Source: Dyadobacter sp. 50-39 (GTDB lineage: Bacteria; Bacteroidota; Bacteroidia; Cytophagales; Spirosomataceae). Taken from it: 64,000 nt of DNA. Shown here one piece after another: positions 50,544-60,500 of this stretch. Position 1 is the stretch's first letter; the number at the start of each line of letters is the position of its first letter. The stretch covers positions 248,001 through 312,000 of the forward strand of contig MKSR01000029.1 of the NCBI GenBank assembly GCA_001898145.1, given 5' to 3'. A program made the position numbers and the translations under genes. The notes beneath the pieces are model-generated. The model was not told where the DNA came from. It worked only from the letters and a program-made list of their open reading frames with translations, and did not search any database.

Positions 50544-53500
50544 TTACATCTTTTCCAAAGGATGTTCCTTGAGGAGCTGTTCCGGCGAGTAAAAGTCTTT
50601 CTTACTTTCGGTGGCTGCGCGCACCTGCTTCACTTTTTCAGGGGAAATGGCAGGCCCTTTATTTCCGAATGAATTGCGTACGTAAGTCAGCACCGCGGCC
50701 ACCTCATCGTCCTTCAACAAACCCGCAAAAGGCGTCATAGGGACCTGCCCCGGGTATTTCTTGCCATTTACCTCAATGGGACCGAGAAGGCCTTTCAACG
50801 CGATTTTGATCAGGCGCTCATCGCTTCCTGTGATCCACGGGCCGGACAGCGGCGGGAAACCCGAAGCTTCCAATCCCTTGCCGTCAGGCTGGTGGCAGGT
50901 AGTGCAATAGCCCTCCTTCGCATAAATCTGACGGCCCTGGTTGAACAGGATTAGGTCATTCCCTTTCAGGTTCGTCGCCACTACGTTTTGCTTCTCTTTT
51001 TTCACAATCTCCCCCTTCAAATGCGCCTCCGCAGCTTCAAATGCGTGGATAGTCCAGTCGTCGAGCGGCATTTTCTTTGCTTCCGCCAATACCGGCAAGC
51101 CTTTTTCCTTACCGATCCAGGATGCCGCCACTATGGCCATTAAACGTACCCGACTATTCTCGTCACGCGCGGCCTGCATGAGCAGATCCGCCTGATCGGG
51201 TACCTGATGGCCGGTATAGCGCACCACCTGCACGGCCGCGGCGCGTGCATGGTAATCTTTGGCCTTTAAAACCTGCTTCAAAAGCTTCTGATCCACTTTG
51301 TCCATTCCCCAGCTTACCCAAAGGCCTTCCAGCAAATGGTGCTCGTAACGCGGGTCGTTTTTATCCAGCCCTGCCACCCAGCTGTTGAGTTTGGCCAATA
51401 CCTGCGAGGCATCGCGGCCACGCAATTCGCGGCGGGTGCGGTAGCGGGTGCGATATTCGGGCAGTTTGAGGTTATTCAAAAGCTCTTCAATGCTGGCACC
51501 GTCCACCTTAGCAGGCGTCACAAGCGGCCGCGAGGGATAGGTGATGCGGTAGATGCGCCCGTGCGAGTGGTCGCGTAGCGGGTCACGTGCGTTGTGCTGC
51601 ATATGTCCGATGAGAATATTATGCCAGTCGATCACGTATAATGAGCCATCCGGCGCAAACTCCATATCCACAGGACGGAAGTTACGGTCTTCGCTCACCA
51701 CAAGGTCCTGGCGGTGATGGCTTTTGTAGCCGGTACCTTCGTCCGTGAGCGTATGCTCCTTCGTCCCGAGGAAACCGATGGTATTATTGATCAGGAAATC
51801 GCCCTGAATATCATCCGGGAAGTGGCGGCTCGACACGAATTCCAATCCCGAAGTAGGACGCACGCGGTGCTTATCTTCCACAAGTTGCACCGATTTATGC
51901 GTTGCTTCCCCATATCTCGGCAAAACACTGCCCGGAAGCATCCAGCGCACGTCAGGGCTTGATGTTTCGGCGAAAAACGGCTGCCCCCAATCATCGAATG
52001 CAATCCCCCACGGGTTGGGAATCGAAAGCTGGGCAGTGCGTTCAAGCTTTTTCAACTGCGGCGCATATCTGTAAAAACCACCGTTGGTAGCACGTACCGG
52101 TCCATACGAAGTTTCGACATTGGTATGAAGGAAAACACCTTCACCGGAATAAATGGCACCCGACGGGTCCACGGTAAATGCGTGGCTGTTGTGGTGCGTA
52201 TCGTGATCGTCGAAGCCGCTCAGCAGGATTTCTTCCTTATCGGCTTTGCCGTCGCCATTGGTGTCGGTCAGCAATTTGAGGTTGGTACCCTGCGATACGT
52301 AGACGCCCTCCCTGGCAATTTCAAAACCGAGCGGCAAATGCAGGCCATCTGCGAAAACGCTCTGCTTGTCGGCTTTGCCGTCGTTATTGGTATCCTCAAA
52401 AATAATGATCTTGTCGTTCGGCTTCGAATCGCCGGGCTTGTAGTGCGGGTAGCTCGGCATTGTTGCAACCCACAGGCGGCCTTTGTTATCAAACGACATT
52501 TGCATAGGCTTGGCCAGATCCGGGAATTCCTGTTCCGAAGCGAACAGCTCAATTTTGTAGCCGTCCGGTACTTTCAGCTTCGCCAATGCATCATTTCCGT
52601 ACAAATAGGTAAGGCTGCCGTTTTTATCGGGATTAAAGTTCGTTTTCACCTGCGGCAGTGTGCGCGTGCTCTTATCCGCGGCAGCGAGGTCCATTTTCTC
52701 GCCTTTTGATGCAGCCAGCCAGATCGCCTGGTCGCGAATGTCGGTCAGCTGGCGGATCTTTTCAATTTCGGCAGGATAGTTATCCGGGCCGAATGGATTA
52801 TAGCGACGGCCATATACGTGTACGCCGTTCGGGATTTTGAAGTCGTTATGCCACATCCAGTTCTTTTCGTCCACGGCAGCTTTCACCAGGTTACGGTCCT
52901 TGGCCTTCTCGGGCGCTTTGCCGAAAATTTTATCCACCAGCAAAACACCCAGTTTCTTGTAACCTTCCGCATTCAGCTGAGATCCGTCGATCGTGAGGTC
53001 TTCTTTGCTTTCGGCATACCATTTCTGCGACGGGGCAAATGCATCTACGAACAGCACTTTGTTCTGGTCGGCCACTTCCTTCATCGCTTTGGTATACAAA
53101 AGCAAGTTTTCGTTCTCCTTCTTGCCGTTCGGCAGGTCATACTTAGCCGAAAGGTCTTCGAAAGCGATCGGCGAAACGATCACGAGCTGCGGCGCCGAAG
53201 TGCCGTTATACTTCTGTTTCAGGGTCCATTTGATAAACGCGTCAAGTTCCGCCTTGTAGTTGGCCAAACCCGCTTTGCCTTCGAACGACTCGTTATAACC
53301 AAAAAATGAAATGATCACATCCGTTTTCAAACGCGTGAGCCATTGGTCGGGCGTATCGAAATGTCCCTCGCTCTGGGAAGGATTGGCCAGCTCGGTCTGG
53401 AACTTTTCAGCTCCCGGAAACGCCCAGGGCGTATTGCGGCTCGCGTGCGGACGGAAACCGGGGGTGTCGCCGCCATCGCACATGTTGCGGATGACCAGGT

Positions 53501-53711
53501 TATCGTCCGGATAACGTGTATACAACTCCGTTTCGAAATTATCGTAATTCATCATCCGTGATCCGAGGTTGTTGCCGATCAGGGAGATATGCGTGCCCTT
53601 ACCGATCTTGACTGGCACCGGCTGGTTCAACTGGAAGGCGCAGAATGCGATAACTGCCAGTCCAAATGCAAAAAGCGATGAATAAACGCTGATTTTCCTG
53701 GGTTTAGACAT
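50544..53711 (-). CDS. PVC-type haem-binding protein: SGNH-like, propeller dehydrogenase, helical repeats and cytochrome c
   Basis: 1055 residues. One N-terminal membrane or signal helix (about 8-27) leads an SGNH-like domain (about 40-275), where the usual GDS is GNN (SLIGNNLGSRM) and the usual DxxH is DGSQ, so hydrolase activity is doubtful. The middle (about 375-735) is the Pirellula/Verrucomicrobium-type dehydrogenase propeller (PDGYKIELFASEQEFPDLA, EDTNNDGKADKQSVFADGLH, FAPDGSLYVIDWHN). HEAT-like helices (about 770-890) follow, then a cytochrome c with CTTCH at 936-940 and a likely axial Met at about 992. It probably oxidises a sugar or polyol in the periplasm. ThuA is encoded 44 bases upstream. 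Confidence 0.85.
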   Translation of the reverse strand: MSKPRKISVYSSLFAFGLAVIAFCAFQLNQPVPVKIGKGTHISLIGNNLGSRMMNYDNFETELYTRYPDDNLVIRNMCDGGDTPGFRPHASRNTPWAFPGAEKFQTELANPSQSEGHFDTPDQWLTRLKTDVIISFFGYNESFEGKAGLANYKAELDAFIKWTLKQKYNGTSAPQLVIVSPIAFEDLSAKYDLPNGKKENENLLLYTKAMKEVADQNKVLFVDAFAPSQKWYAESKEDLTIDGSQLNAEGYKKLGVLLVDKIFGKAPEKAKDRNLVKAAVDEKNWMWHNDFKIPNGVHVYGRRYNPFGPDNYPAEIEKIRQLTDIRDQAIWLAASKGEKMDLAAADKSTRTLPQVKTNFNPDKNGSLTYLYGNDALAKLKVPDGYKIELFASEQEFPDLAKPMQMSFDNKGRLWVATMPSYPHYKPGDSKPNDKIIIFEDTNNDGKADKQSVFADGLHLPLGFEIAREGVYVSQGTNLKLLTDTNGDGKADKEEILLSGFDDHDTHHNSHAFTVDPSGAIYSGEGVFLHTNVETSYGPVRATNGGFYRYAPQLKKLERTAQLSIPNPWGIAFDDWGQPFFAETSSPDVRWMLPGSVLPRYGEATHKSVQLVEDKHRVRPTSGLEFVSSRHFPDDIQGDFLINNTIGFLGTKEHTLTDEGTGYKSHHRQDLVVSEDRNFRPVDMEFAPDGSLYVIDWHNILIGHMQHNARDPLRDHSHGRIYRITYPSRPLVTPAKVDGASIEELLNNLKLPEYRTRYRTRRELRGRDASQVLAKLNSWVAGLDKNDPRYEHHLLEGLWVSWGMDKVDQKLLKQVLKAKDYHARAAAVQVVRYTGHQVPDQADLLMQAARDENSRVRLMAIVAASWIGKEKGLPVLAEAKKMPLDDWTIHAFEAAEAHLKGEIVKKEKQNVVATNLKGNDLILFNQGRQIYAKEGYCTTCHQPDGKGLEASGFPPLSGPWITGSDERLIKIALKGLLGPIEVNGKKYPGQVPMTPFAGLLKDDEVAAVLTYVRNSFGNKGPAISPEKVKQVRAATESKKDFYSPEQLLKEHPLEKM

Positions 53712-53755
53712 TTGAAAAGATTTTAGATTGGGTTATAGGTAGCGTTATGTAAAAC

Positions 53756-54637
53756 TTACTTGGCTTCGCGGTAAGGGACCTGGATATCCATTTTCCCTTT
53801 CCATTCTTTCGGGATTTTCAGACCCAGTTCGTAGTGGATCGCATTGATAACAAGCCGCTGGAAGGGTTCCAGTCTGAAATCCTCGGGATGGCCGAGCGTG
53901 GTCATGAACACTTTTCCTCCGAACGAGTTGGTGCCTGTCCACGCCACCGGGTTTTCGATCGCCTGTTTGTCGGGATTCACCGACTTACCCATCAGCAGCC
54001 AGGTGGAGCCTTTGGTTGGATAATCGGGCAGCACACGATAGAGCCACGAACGCACGTGGAATGGGCCTTTGACGCCGGTAAGGATCGGATTTTTGGCTTG
54101 TTCGGGAATCACCGTTACGTCGGTGCTGCTATTGTGGCCATAATGCGTGTGCTTGGCCGCGCCGCCCCATCCCGGAGGGGCATTCAGCGCAAACTCACCG
54201 AAAGCGTTCCATTTTTCGCTTTCATGTCCCTTGGGAAAATTGAATGCATGGGTGGTGGTGCGGAAGCCCATCACGGGCTTGCCGGTTTTGAGATAAGCCT
54301 CGATAAGCGCCAGCTGGTCGGGCGGCAGTTGCCGCCAGCGGAGGTAAAACACCGCCAGATCGGCGTCTTTCAAGGCTTCGAGGCCGGGGATATTCTTTTC
54401 ACTGTTGTGATCGGGGTAGGCTTTGAGGACGATTGTACGCATGCCGTAATTCTTTTCGAGCTCGGCGGCAACGATCGGTAATGTTTCCTCGCCGCTGTAC
54501 TCATGGTCACCGGTAACGAAAACCACCAGCGGCTTCTTTTTGTCTTTTTGGGAAGATTGCGCGGCTGCCACGTGCGCACCGGCCACCACTGCAAGTGCCG
54601 CAAAAAGGAAGCAAATGCAGAATTGTTTCAAATTCAT
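53756..54637 (-). CDS. ThuA-domain protein
   Basis: 293 residues from the ATG at 54637. A signal peptide (FCICFLFAALAVVAGAHVAAAQ) is followed by a class-I-amidotransferase-like fold typical of ThuA (trehalose utilisation): VVFVTGDHEYSGEETLPIVA, LAVFYLRWRQLPPDQLALIE, GKPVMGFRTTTHAF and KVFMTTLGHPEDF. The cysteine nucleophile of true amidotransferases is missing, as usual in the family. It is read just before the PVC-type dehydrogenase gene. ThuA proteins are thought to act with periplasmic sugar dehydrogenases, so the pair may convert one carbohydrate. Confidence 0.9.
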   Translation of the reverse strand: MNLKQFCICFLFAALAVVAGAHVAAAQSSQKDKKKPLVVFVTGDHEYSGEETLPIVAAELEKNYGMRTIVLKAYPDHNSEKNIPGLEALKDADLAVFYLRWRQLPPDQLALIEAYLKTGKPVMGFRTTTHAFNFPKGHESEKWNAFGEFALNAPPGWGGAAKHTHYGHNSSTDVTVIPEQAKNPILTGVKGPFHVRSWLYRVLPDYPTKGSTWLLMGKSVNPDKQAIENPVAWTGTNSFGGKVFMTTLGHPEDFRLEPFQRLVINAIHYELGLKIPKEWKGKMDIQVPYREAK

Positions 54638-54931
54638 GATGAAAGGATTAAGGTTCAAGCTAATTGGATAAGGGGTATAATCAGAAGACTGTTTTGTGCA
54701 ATTTTTCCCCTAGTTAATGATAAATGAAATATGATGTGTCCTGTGTTGTCCTGTTTTGGGACAAAGGGAAAGGCGTTCATGATCATCAAAGGCCCACCTA
54801 TTGTCGAACGCTACCAAAAGGACCGTAAAGAATTAGTTTGAATTATCTATTCTCAGCAACGTATCATTTCGAAAAACCAACTTATACTGGTACATCTGAA
54901 CGGTGTCCCTTGAGGGGATACTAAGTCCAGG

Positions 54932-55279
54932 TTACTCATTCAAATATTCCTTCAATTCCTCTTTCAGAATGTGGAAGTACTTCAATTTTTGCGCAATAAT
55001 ATCCTTCTCTGCTATTCGGGGAAATGTATTCCGTGGCGTATCGTAAATACCATCCACTACTGTTATTTGAACTACATCGCCCGGTCGCAACTCCTGTTTT
55101 GACCATTCGGCATGCACATTATCAGTGCTGTTGAGTCCTGTAATTGTAACACTAAGCTCTTCTTCCGTTGCATCACGACGAACGGCGTCCAAGATACATG
55201 TAACGACATAACTTTCCGCCGAGAAGCCGGCACGAATTGGTTGCGATCCGTTAATTCTAATCTCAAAACCGTGTCCCAT
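54932..55279 (-). CDS. Small hypothetical protein
   Basis: 115 residues with no signal peptide or membrane helix. The first 80 residues alternate hydrophobic and polar positions (FEIRINGSQPIRAGFSAESY, LSVTITGLNS, VVQITVVDGIYD), suggesting a beta-sandwich; the last 25 (KDIIAQKLKYFHILKEELKE) form one amphipathic helix. I recognise no family. The gene and its flanks are more AT-rich than the neighbours and it stands alone between 273 bases of spacer on one side and 109 on the other, which hints at recent acquisition. It could be an antitoxin- or immunity-like protein, but no partner gene is visible. Confidence 0.6.
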   Translation of the reverse strand: MGHGFEIRINGSQPIRAGFSAESYVVTCILDAVRRDATEEELSVTITGLNSTDNVHAEWSKQELRPGDVVQITVVDGIYDTPRNTFPRIAEKDIIAQKLKYFHILKEELKEYLNE

Positions 55280-55388
55280 AATGCTTGTAGTGGTTTATTG
55301 ATACATCTTCATGAGAATAAATATTAGGGAAGAGCTAGATTCATTACCAAATGAATTTTCCACTGACCGGCCTGATCCAGCTGGTGGA

Positions 55389-56123
55389 TCACAAAAACCG
55401 AAAACCCAGCGTCAGTGAAAAGCGTGAGAGATCCACACTATCGTCTTTGGACAGATGCAAGGTTTCAGTGCTGAATTCGGTTTTGCGTTGCAGGCGGTAG
55501 ATGGCCCCCATCATGGCGGTACCGGTGAGGTTAAGGGCGAATTTGGCACTGATGGGCTGTTCGATGCCGACGCTGACACCCCAGTTCATGGTTTTGCCTG
55601 AAAATGTAAGTTGCTGCCCGTTTACGCTGCTTCTGTTTTCATAGGGCTGATAGCCGAGCAGCAGGGAAGTAAGGATGGCGGTTTTACCGTTTTTGAAAAA
55701 CGACCGGTGGATCAATGCACCGCTGAGATGCTGGATCGTCACTTTTTCGCCTTGGGAGCTGTCCAGATTGGCCTCGCCCCTGTACATCTCGTAGCGCACA
55801 CCGAAGCCCACGTGCTTCCAGGGGAAATAAGCGACCTCGCCACCGAATGCGATACCGGATTTGAGATCCTTGATATATTCCTGCTCGTCGTGGCTGAATA
55901 CCCGCCCGGAACGGAACAAGCGGTAAGCGTAGCCGCCATTCAATCCGACACTCCACCTCGGCAGGCTGATCTGATCCGTATTCTCGTCAGCTCCGGCAGG
56001 TTTCGATGGGTCGGTTACTGCCTCGCGGTCCTTCTTCCATTCGGTGATAGAAGACTCCTGGGCGCTGGCGTCATGGCCAAGCATACCCAAAACCAGCAAT
56101 AAAGCGACAATCGGTCTGATCAT
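55389..56123 (-). CDS. Predicted outer-membrane beta-barrel protein
   Basis: 244 residues from the ATG at 56123. A signal peptide (IRPIVALLLVLGMLGHDASAQ) precedes a polar region and a series of amphipathic strands: WSVGLNGGYAYRLF, GIAFGGEVAYFPWKHVGFGV, RYEMYRG and a closing SRFSLTLGFRFL, whose final aromatic/leucine end fits the beta-signal read by BamA. Length allows an 8-10-strand barrel. No named family. It is read on the same strand as, and 79 bases beyond, the haloperoxidase-type gene, but with no evident link. Confidence 0.72.
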   Translation of the reverse strand: MIRPIVALLLVLGMLGHDASAQESSITEWKKDREAVTDPSKPAGADENTDQISLPRWSVGLNGGYAYRLFRSGRVFSHDEQEYIKDLKSGIAFGGEVAYFPWKHVGFGVRYEMYRGEANLDSSQGEKVTIQHLSGALIHRSFFKNGKTAILTSLLLGYQPYENRSSVNGQQLTFSGKTMNWGVSVGIEQPISAKFALNLTGTAMMGAIYRLQRKTEFSTETLHLSKDDSVDLSRFSLTLGFRFL

Positions 56124-56202
56124 TATCTGCGGACACGGCAATTTTAAAGAACCCAAAACTACTATTTTCAGGTCATATTCGGCCTTTGCCGCTCATAAAA
56201 TG

Positions 56203-57516
56203 TCAGATTGCGGGCTTGATGCCGGCCTTTTTAAGTTTTTCAATAATAAAATGACCTAATGCCATGCCTTGCGCCTGACCATTCTCGATGGCGTCGCGGA
56301 AGTGGATCCCGCCGTAGAGCCGCGATATGGCGGCTTCTTCCGACGCCTGCCGGAACGATTTGAAATCCCTTGTCGGCAAATCGAATATCACCTCGGTATC
56401 ATCGCGGAAGGCGAAATTATCGCCCAGCAGAAACGTCAGTGTTTCTGCTACCGCCGTGGAAATGACGCTATGCCCGCTGGTGTATTCCGGGAACGGAGGG
56501 GTTTGCAGCAGCGGCTGCCATTGAGGGTCTATGCTCCGGTTGATCACCGTTTCGGGCCTCACGCGGCTGCTTCGGTACTTTTCGTCCCAGCAACTGATGA
56601 ATGCGTCCATCAATGTGGCAGCCACGAGAGAATGTACCGCAATGCCTTTATCGAGGTCCAGGTTTGCTTTGGCAGTGGCAATACCTGTGATATTCATCCA
56701 GTGCCCGCCGGGGCTGATTTTCTTGAAACCGATATTCATATGCCCCGAAGTATTGATCGCAAAAGGATTGCAATCCCAGTAGGAAGCGATAAAACGCTGC
56801 TGTTCCGTCAGGTTTTTACCCACCTCATAGACTTCCTTCGCGAGCTTGAAGAATGCACTTGTACTGTCCTTGCTGAACTCCACCGGCGGCTTGGGCACAA
56901 ACTGGCTGCATGAGTCGATCAGCACCGGCCGGATTGTTTTCCAATGCGGCTCGATACCCTCTATGTACCCCGGCGGGGTCGGGTACCAGAACGCGTCGCC
57001 CTTCCTGGGGCGGTACCGGAGGCGGGTGCTGAGTTTGAGATAACCATCGGCGGAGGCATCTGCGGCAATTTTCTTTGCTACCTCCTGCGCCACAGCCACC
57101 GATTTGTCGATCGTCGCCTGCGGGTACCCTTCCCGAAGCAAAGCGATAATCAGCTTCTTCTGGTCTTCTTCCAGCATATACCCCGACGGTATGATGAGCC
57201 TCCCGGTTTCCAGAATGCAATACAATGCCGCGATCTGATAATCGTAGTCTTTCGCTTCGATGTAAACCGGGTTGATGCTCTTGGTGAATGCGGTAGGCGC
57301 TATGATCTGCTTGTTGTTCCGGGCTACGATCTCGTGCGCACCCAGGAGGCAGTAGGTGTAAAACCGGCTGGCCGCCGGCGGGTTCACGACGTCGTGGATC
57401 ATCACCATGGTTACCGAAAAAACCGCGGGCTGCAAATGCTTCCTCAGCTCAGGTTTGGCGGGCTTGGCAATAGCGGATTGGGCAAATATCAATAGAAAGA
57501 GGAGGGTCCGGCGCAT
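56203..57516 (-). CDS. Vanadium-dependent haloperoxidase-type PAP2 enzyme
   Basis: 437 residues with a signal peptide (LLFLLIFAQSAIAKPA). The vanadate/phosphate-binding set is complete and spaced as in fungal vanadium chloroperoxidase: Lys313 and Arg320 (DEKYRSSRVRPET, 7 apart), Ser347-Gly348-His349 (PEYTSGHS), and Arg399 and His405 (SRLYGGIHFRDAI, 6 apart). The fold is shared with PAP2 acid phosphatases, so either halide oxidation or phosphatase activity is possible; the long helical N-terminal half (about 30-300) favours the haloperoxidase branch. It overlaps the FG-GAP gene by one base (TAATG), so the two are translated together. Confidence 0.88.
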   Translation of the reverse strand: MRRTLLFLLIFAQSAIAKPAKPELRKHLQPAVFSVTMVMIHDVVNPPAASRFYTYCLLGAHEIVARNNKQIIAPTAFTKSINPVYIEAKDYDYQIAALYCILETGRLIIPSGYMLEEDQKKLIIALLREGYPQATIDKSVAVAQEVAKKIAADASADGYLKLSTRLRYRPRKGDAFWYPTPPGYIEGIEPHWKTIRPVLIDSCSQFVPKPPVEFSKDSTSAFFKLAKEVYEVGKNLTEQQRFIASYWDCNPFAINTSGHMNIGFKKISPGGHWMNITGIATAKANLDLDKGIAVHSLVAATLMDAFISCWDEKYRSSRVRPETVINRSIDPQWQPLLQTPPFPEYTSGHSVISTAVAETLTFLLGDNFAFRDDTEVIFDLPTRDFKSFRQASEEAAISRLYGGIHFRDAIENGQAQGMALGHFIIEKLKKAGIKPAI

Positions 57517-60500
57517 TACTTTTTGGAATTTTTATAAAACTGCAACGGCTCATTAAATGCGCCGACAACAAGATAAGATTGATTGTTGATCTGGATTTGA
57601 ACGGCCGATTTCACATCCCCTACGACCGACAAGCCCGTCTCCGGCTGCTCGACAAAGCGGAAACCGCCTTTGCCGTCACCGGCGAAAAGACTGCCGTAAT
57701 TGGCATCCATACTGCCCAATTTGAGGCGATTATCCGTTTTATTGCCCAGCAACAGCAGGTCTTTCAACCCGTCTTGGTTATAGTCGCCCGTCAGGATCGT
57801 GCATACGGGCGCGAACTGGGCGCGTGCCGGCATGGCGATTTTTTCAAATTTGCCGTTGCGGTTCATGAAACAGACGGTATTGAGCTCACGCGCTTCCAGC
57901 TTTCCGGCTTTTTCCAGCTCGGCGGCGGGAATTACGTCGGCCATGGCGGCGTTGGCATAATCGCGGTAGAAAGAAAACTTCTTCCGCATGGGGTAGATCT
58001 GATCGTTCAGCTCGTCGCGGCTCACAAACGGATAGGATTTACCCTGCACATAAAAATTGAAGAAAGGGTCAATCGAACCATTCTTGTCAAAATCGGCGAA
58101 ATACAGTTCAGCGGGCTCTTTTTCGGACGCTTTGATCTGCGAATTCTGCCCCATGTTACCGGCGATGATATCGGGCTTCCCGTCGCTGTCCAGGTCTTCT
58201 ATTTTCAGGGTATTCCAAAATCCGCTCTCCTCGCGCTGGAAGAAATCGGCTGTTGTGTCTTCAAAACGCTTCCCATTATAGGTAAACACTTTGACAGGCA
58301 TCATTTCGCCAACAATAACCAGCTCGGTCTTGCCGTCGCCATTCAAATCGCCCCATTGCGCATCGGTAACCATACCGACTTTGAAAAATGGCGATTCGTG
58401 TGCCTCAAAACGTCCTTTTCCGTCATTTACCAGCAGAAACGAGGCCGGCGCTTCGGGATAACGGCCCGGGATAATGCGGCCGCCCACAAAAAGGTCGGGG
58501 TCGCCATCCTGGTCGAAATCAAACGGGCGAACGCACGACTTGCTGCTCGCTTTCATATTGGGCACCGAGAGCACCGAAAGGCTCAACCCGCCCTTTCCGT
58601 CGTTCAGGTAGATCTCATCCTGCAATGAAACCGTATTCGGTTCGAAAAGCGAGTAACCTCCTTTGGCGATGTACAGATCGTCAAACCCGTCGCCGTTGGC
58701 ATCGAAAAACACCGCTGCCGAAATGGCGGACGTATTTTCATCGCCCGCCGCAAAGCCGGGCATCTCCCGGAACGCGCCGTCTTTCTGCTGCAACCATATT
58801 CTGGCTTGCTTGTTCTGGTCGCCGCTCACGAAAATATCTTCGAGGCCATCCTCGTTCACATCGCCTTTCGCCACCACCGGGCCGGTTTGCGAATACATCG
58901 AAAGCATCAGCGGCTGACGCTTGAAATCATTTTCACTGAACCCTTCGTGCTGATAGGCAATCGCCGGAACCTGTTTTTGAAACAATGCATTGGAAACAAT
59001 TTCCTGCTTACCAGCCTTTCTACCGCTCTTCTCCACGGTCAGCAATTGGTTACCCTTTACATTTTCGAGCACCTGGCTGGTACCGTCCGGCCACAGGATT
59101 TTGACCGTATCCACCGCCTGCGCCTCTCCCAGCCCGAAATGCAGGCGCTGGGGCGTGCAGGAAAGGTAACCCCGGTTGGGATTCACCTCCTGGTATTGAA
59201 GTTTACCCTTGTTTTTAAGGTAGACCCTCGCTCCGATCCCTCCCGCGTTTCCCCCGTTTTGTTTGAGTTTCAATTGAAGCCAGTTGACGTTTTTAGCATC
59301 GCTGGCTGTATTTTGATATACAAATGCAGGTTCATTGATATTATTCACTACCAGGTCCAGGTCACCGTCGTTGTCGAGGTCGGCGTACACGGCGCCGCTG
59401 GAAACCGAAGCATGTTCGAGGCCCCAGGGCTGCTGCATTTTCGAGAATGTGAGATCGCGGTTATTCTTGAAAACATAATTGGCGAGTGCCGTGGAAGGCA
59501 TCGCTTTCACGAGATCCATCAGTTGAAAAGGCTCTTTATCGACAGCACGCTTGATTTTATAATCACCCCAGTATTTCAGAAAATCCTTGTTGGTATAATC
59601 CCTCAAATAGCCGTTTGAAATAAACAGGTCCTTGAAACCATCGTTATCGAAATCGGCGAAAAGCGGGGTCCAGCTCCAATCGGTATTCGATACGCCGGCA
59701 AACTGGGCGATTTCGCTGAAAGTACCGTCCCCATTGTTCAGCTGGAGCATATTGCGCATGTATTGCTTTTGCAGGTCCTGCCGCACCATCAGCTCGAACG
59801 ATTCGTAGTTTTCCTGCAATTGCAGCAGCTTCTGGCGCTGGTTGTCCTCGGGCAGCATGTCGAGCGACATAATATCCGGCAAGCCGTCATTGTTGAAATC
59901 GGCAATGTCGATACCCATCGAAAACTGGGCCAGATGCCGGAAATACTGTCGCGTTACATCCCTGAATGTGCCGTCGTGGTTGTTGATGTAAAGGTAATCG
60001 GGCTCGTTGTAGTCGTTGGTGACGTAAATATCCTCCCAGCCATCCTGGTTCACATCGGCAATGGCAATACCGAGGCCGAATGTGAGCGGGTACTGGTGTA
60101 TGCCTGCCTTTTGGGTGACTTCTACGAAATGGTTCTTCTGGTTTTCAAAAAGCTTGTTACCTGCGAGCTCGTCCGTTTGCGTGCGGAATTTGGCGAGCTC
60201 CATATTGTCGATTTTCTTGGTGGTATGGTTGAGCAACATCATGTCCAGATCGCCATCGTTGTCGTAATCGAAGAAAGCGGCCTGGGTGCTGTAACTGATA
60301 TTGTCGAGCCCGTACTCCTTGGCCTGCTCGACGAATTTGAGATTGCCCTGATTGATAAAAAGCTGGTTCTTGCGATCCTCGTCTTTTACCTTGCCCGAGT
60401 AGCATACATGGATATCGAGCAAGCCGTCGCCATTCACATCGGCCATGGTGACGCCCGTTTTCCAGCCGCCTTTCCGGCCTTCCAGTCCTTTGCCGGCCGA

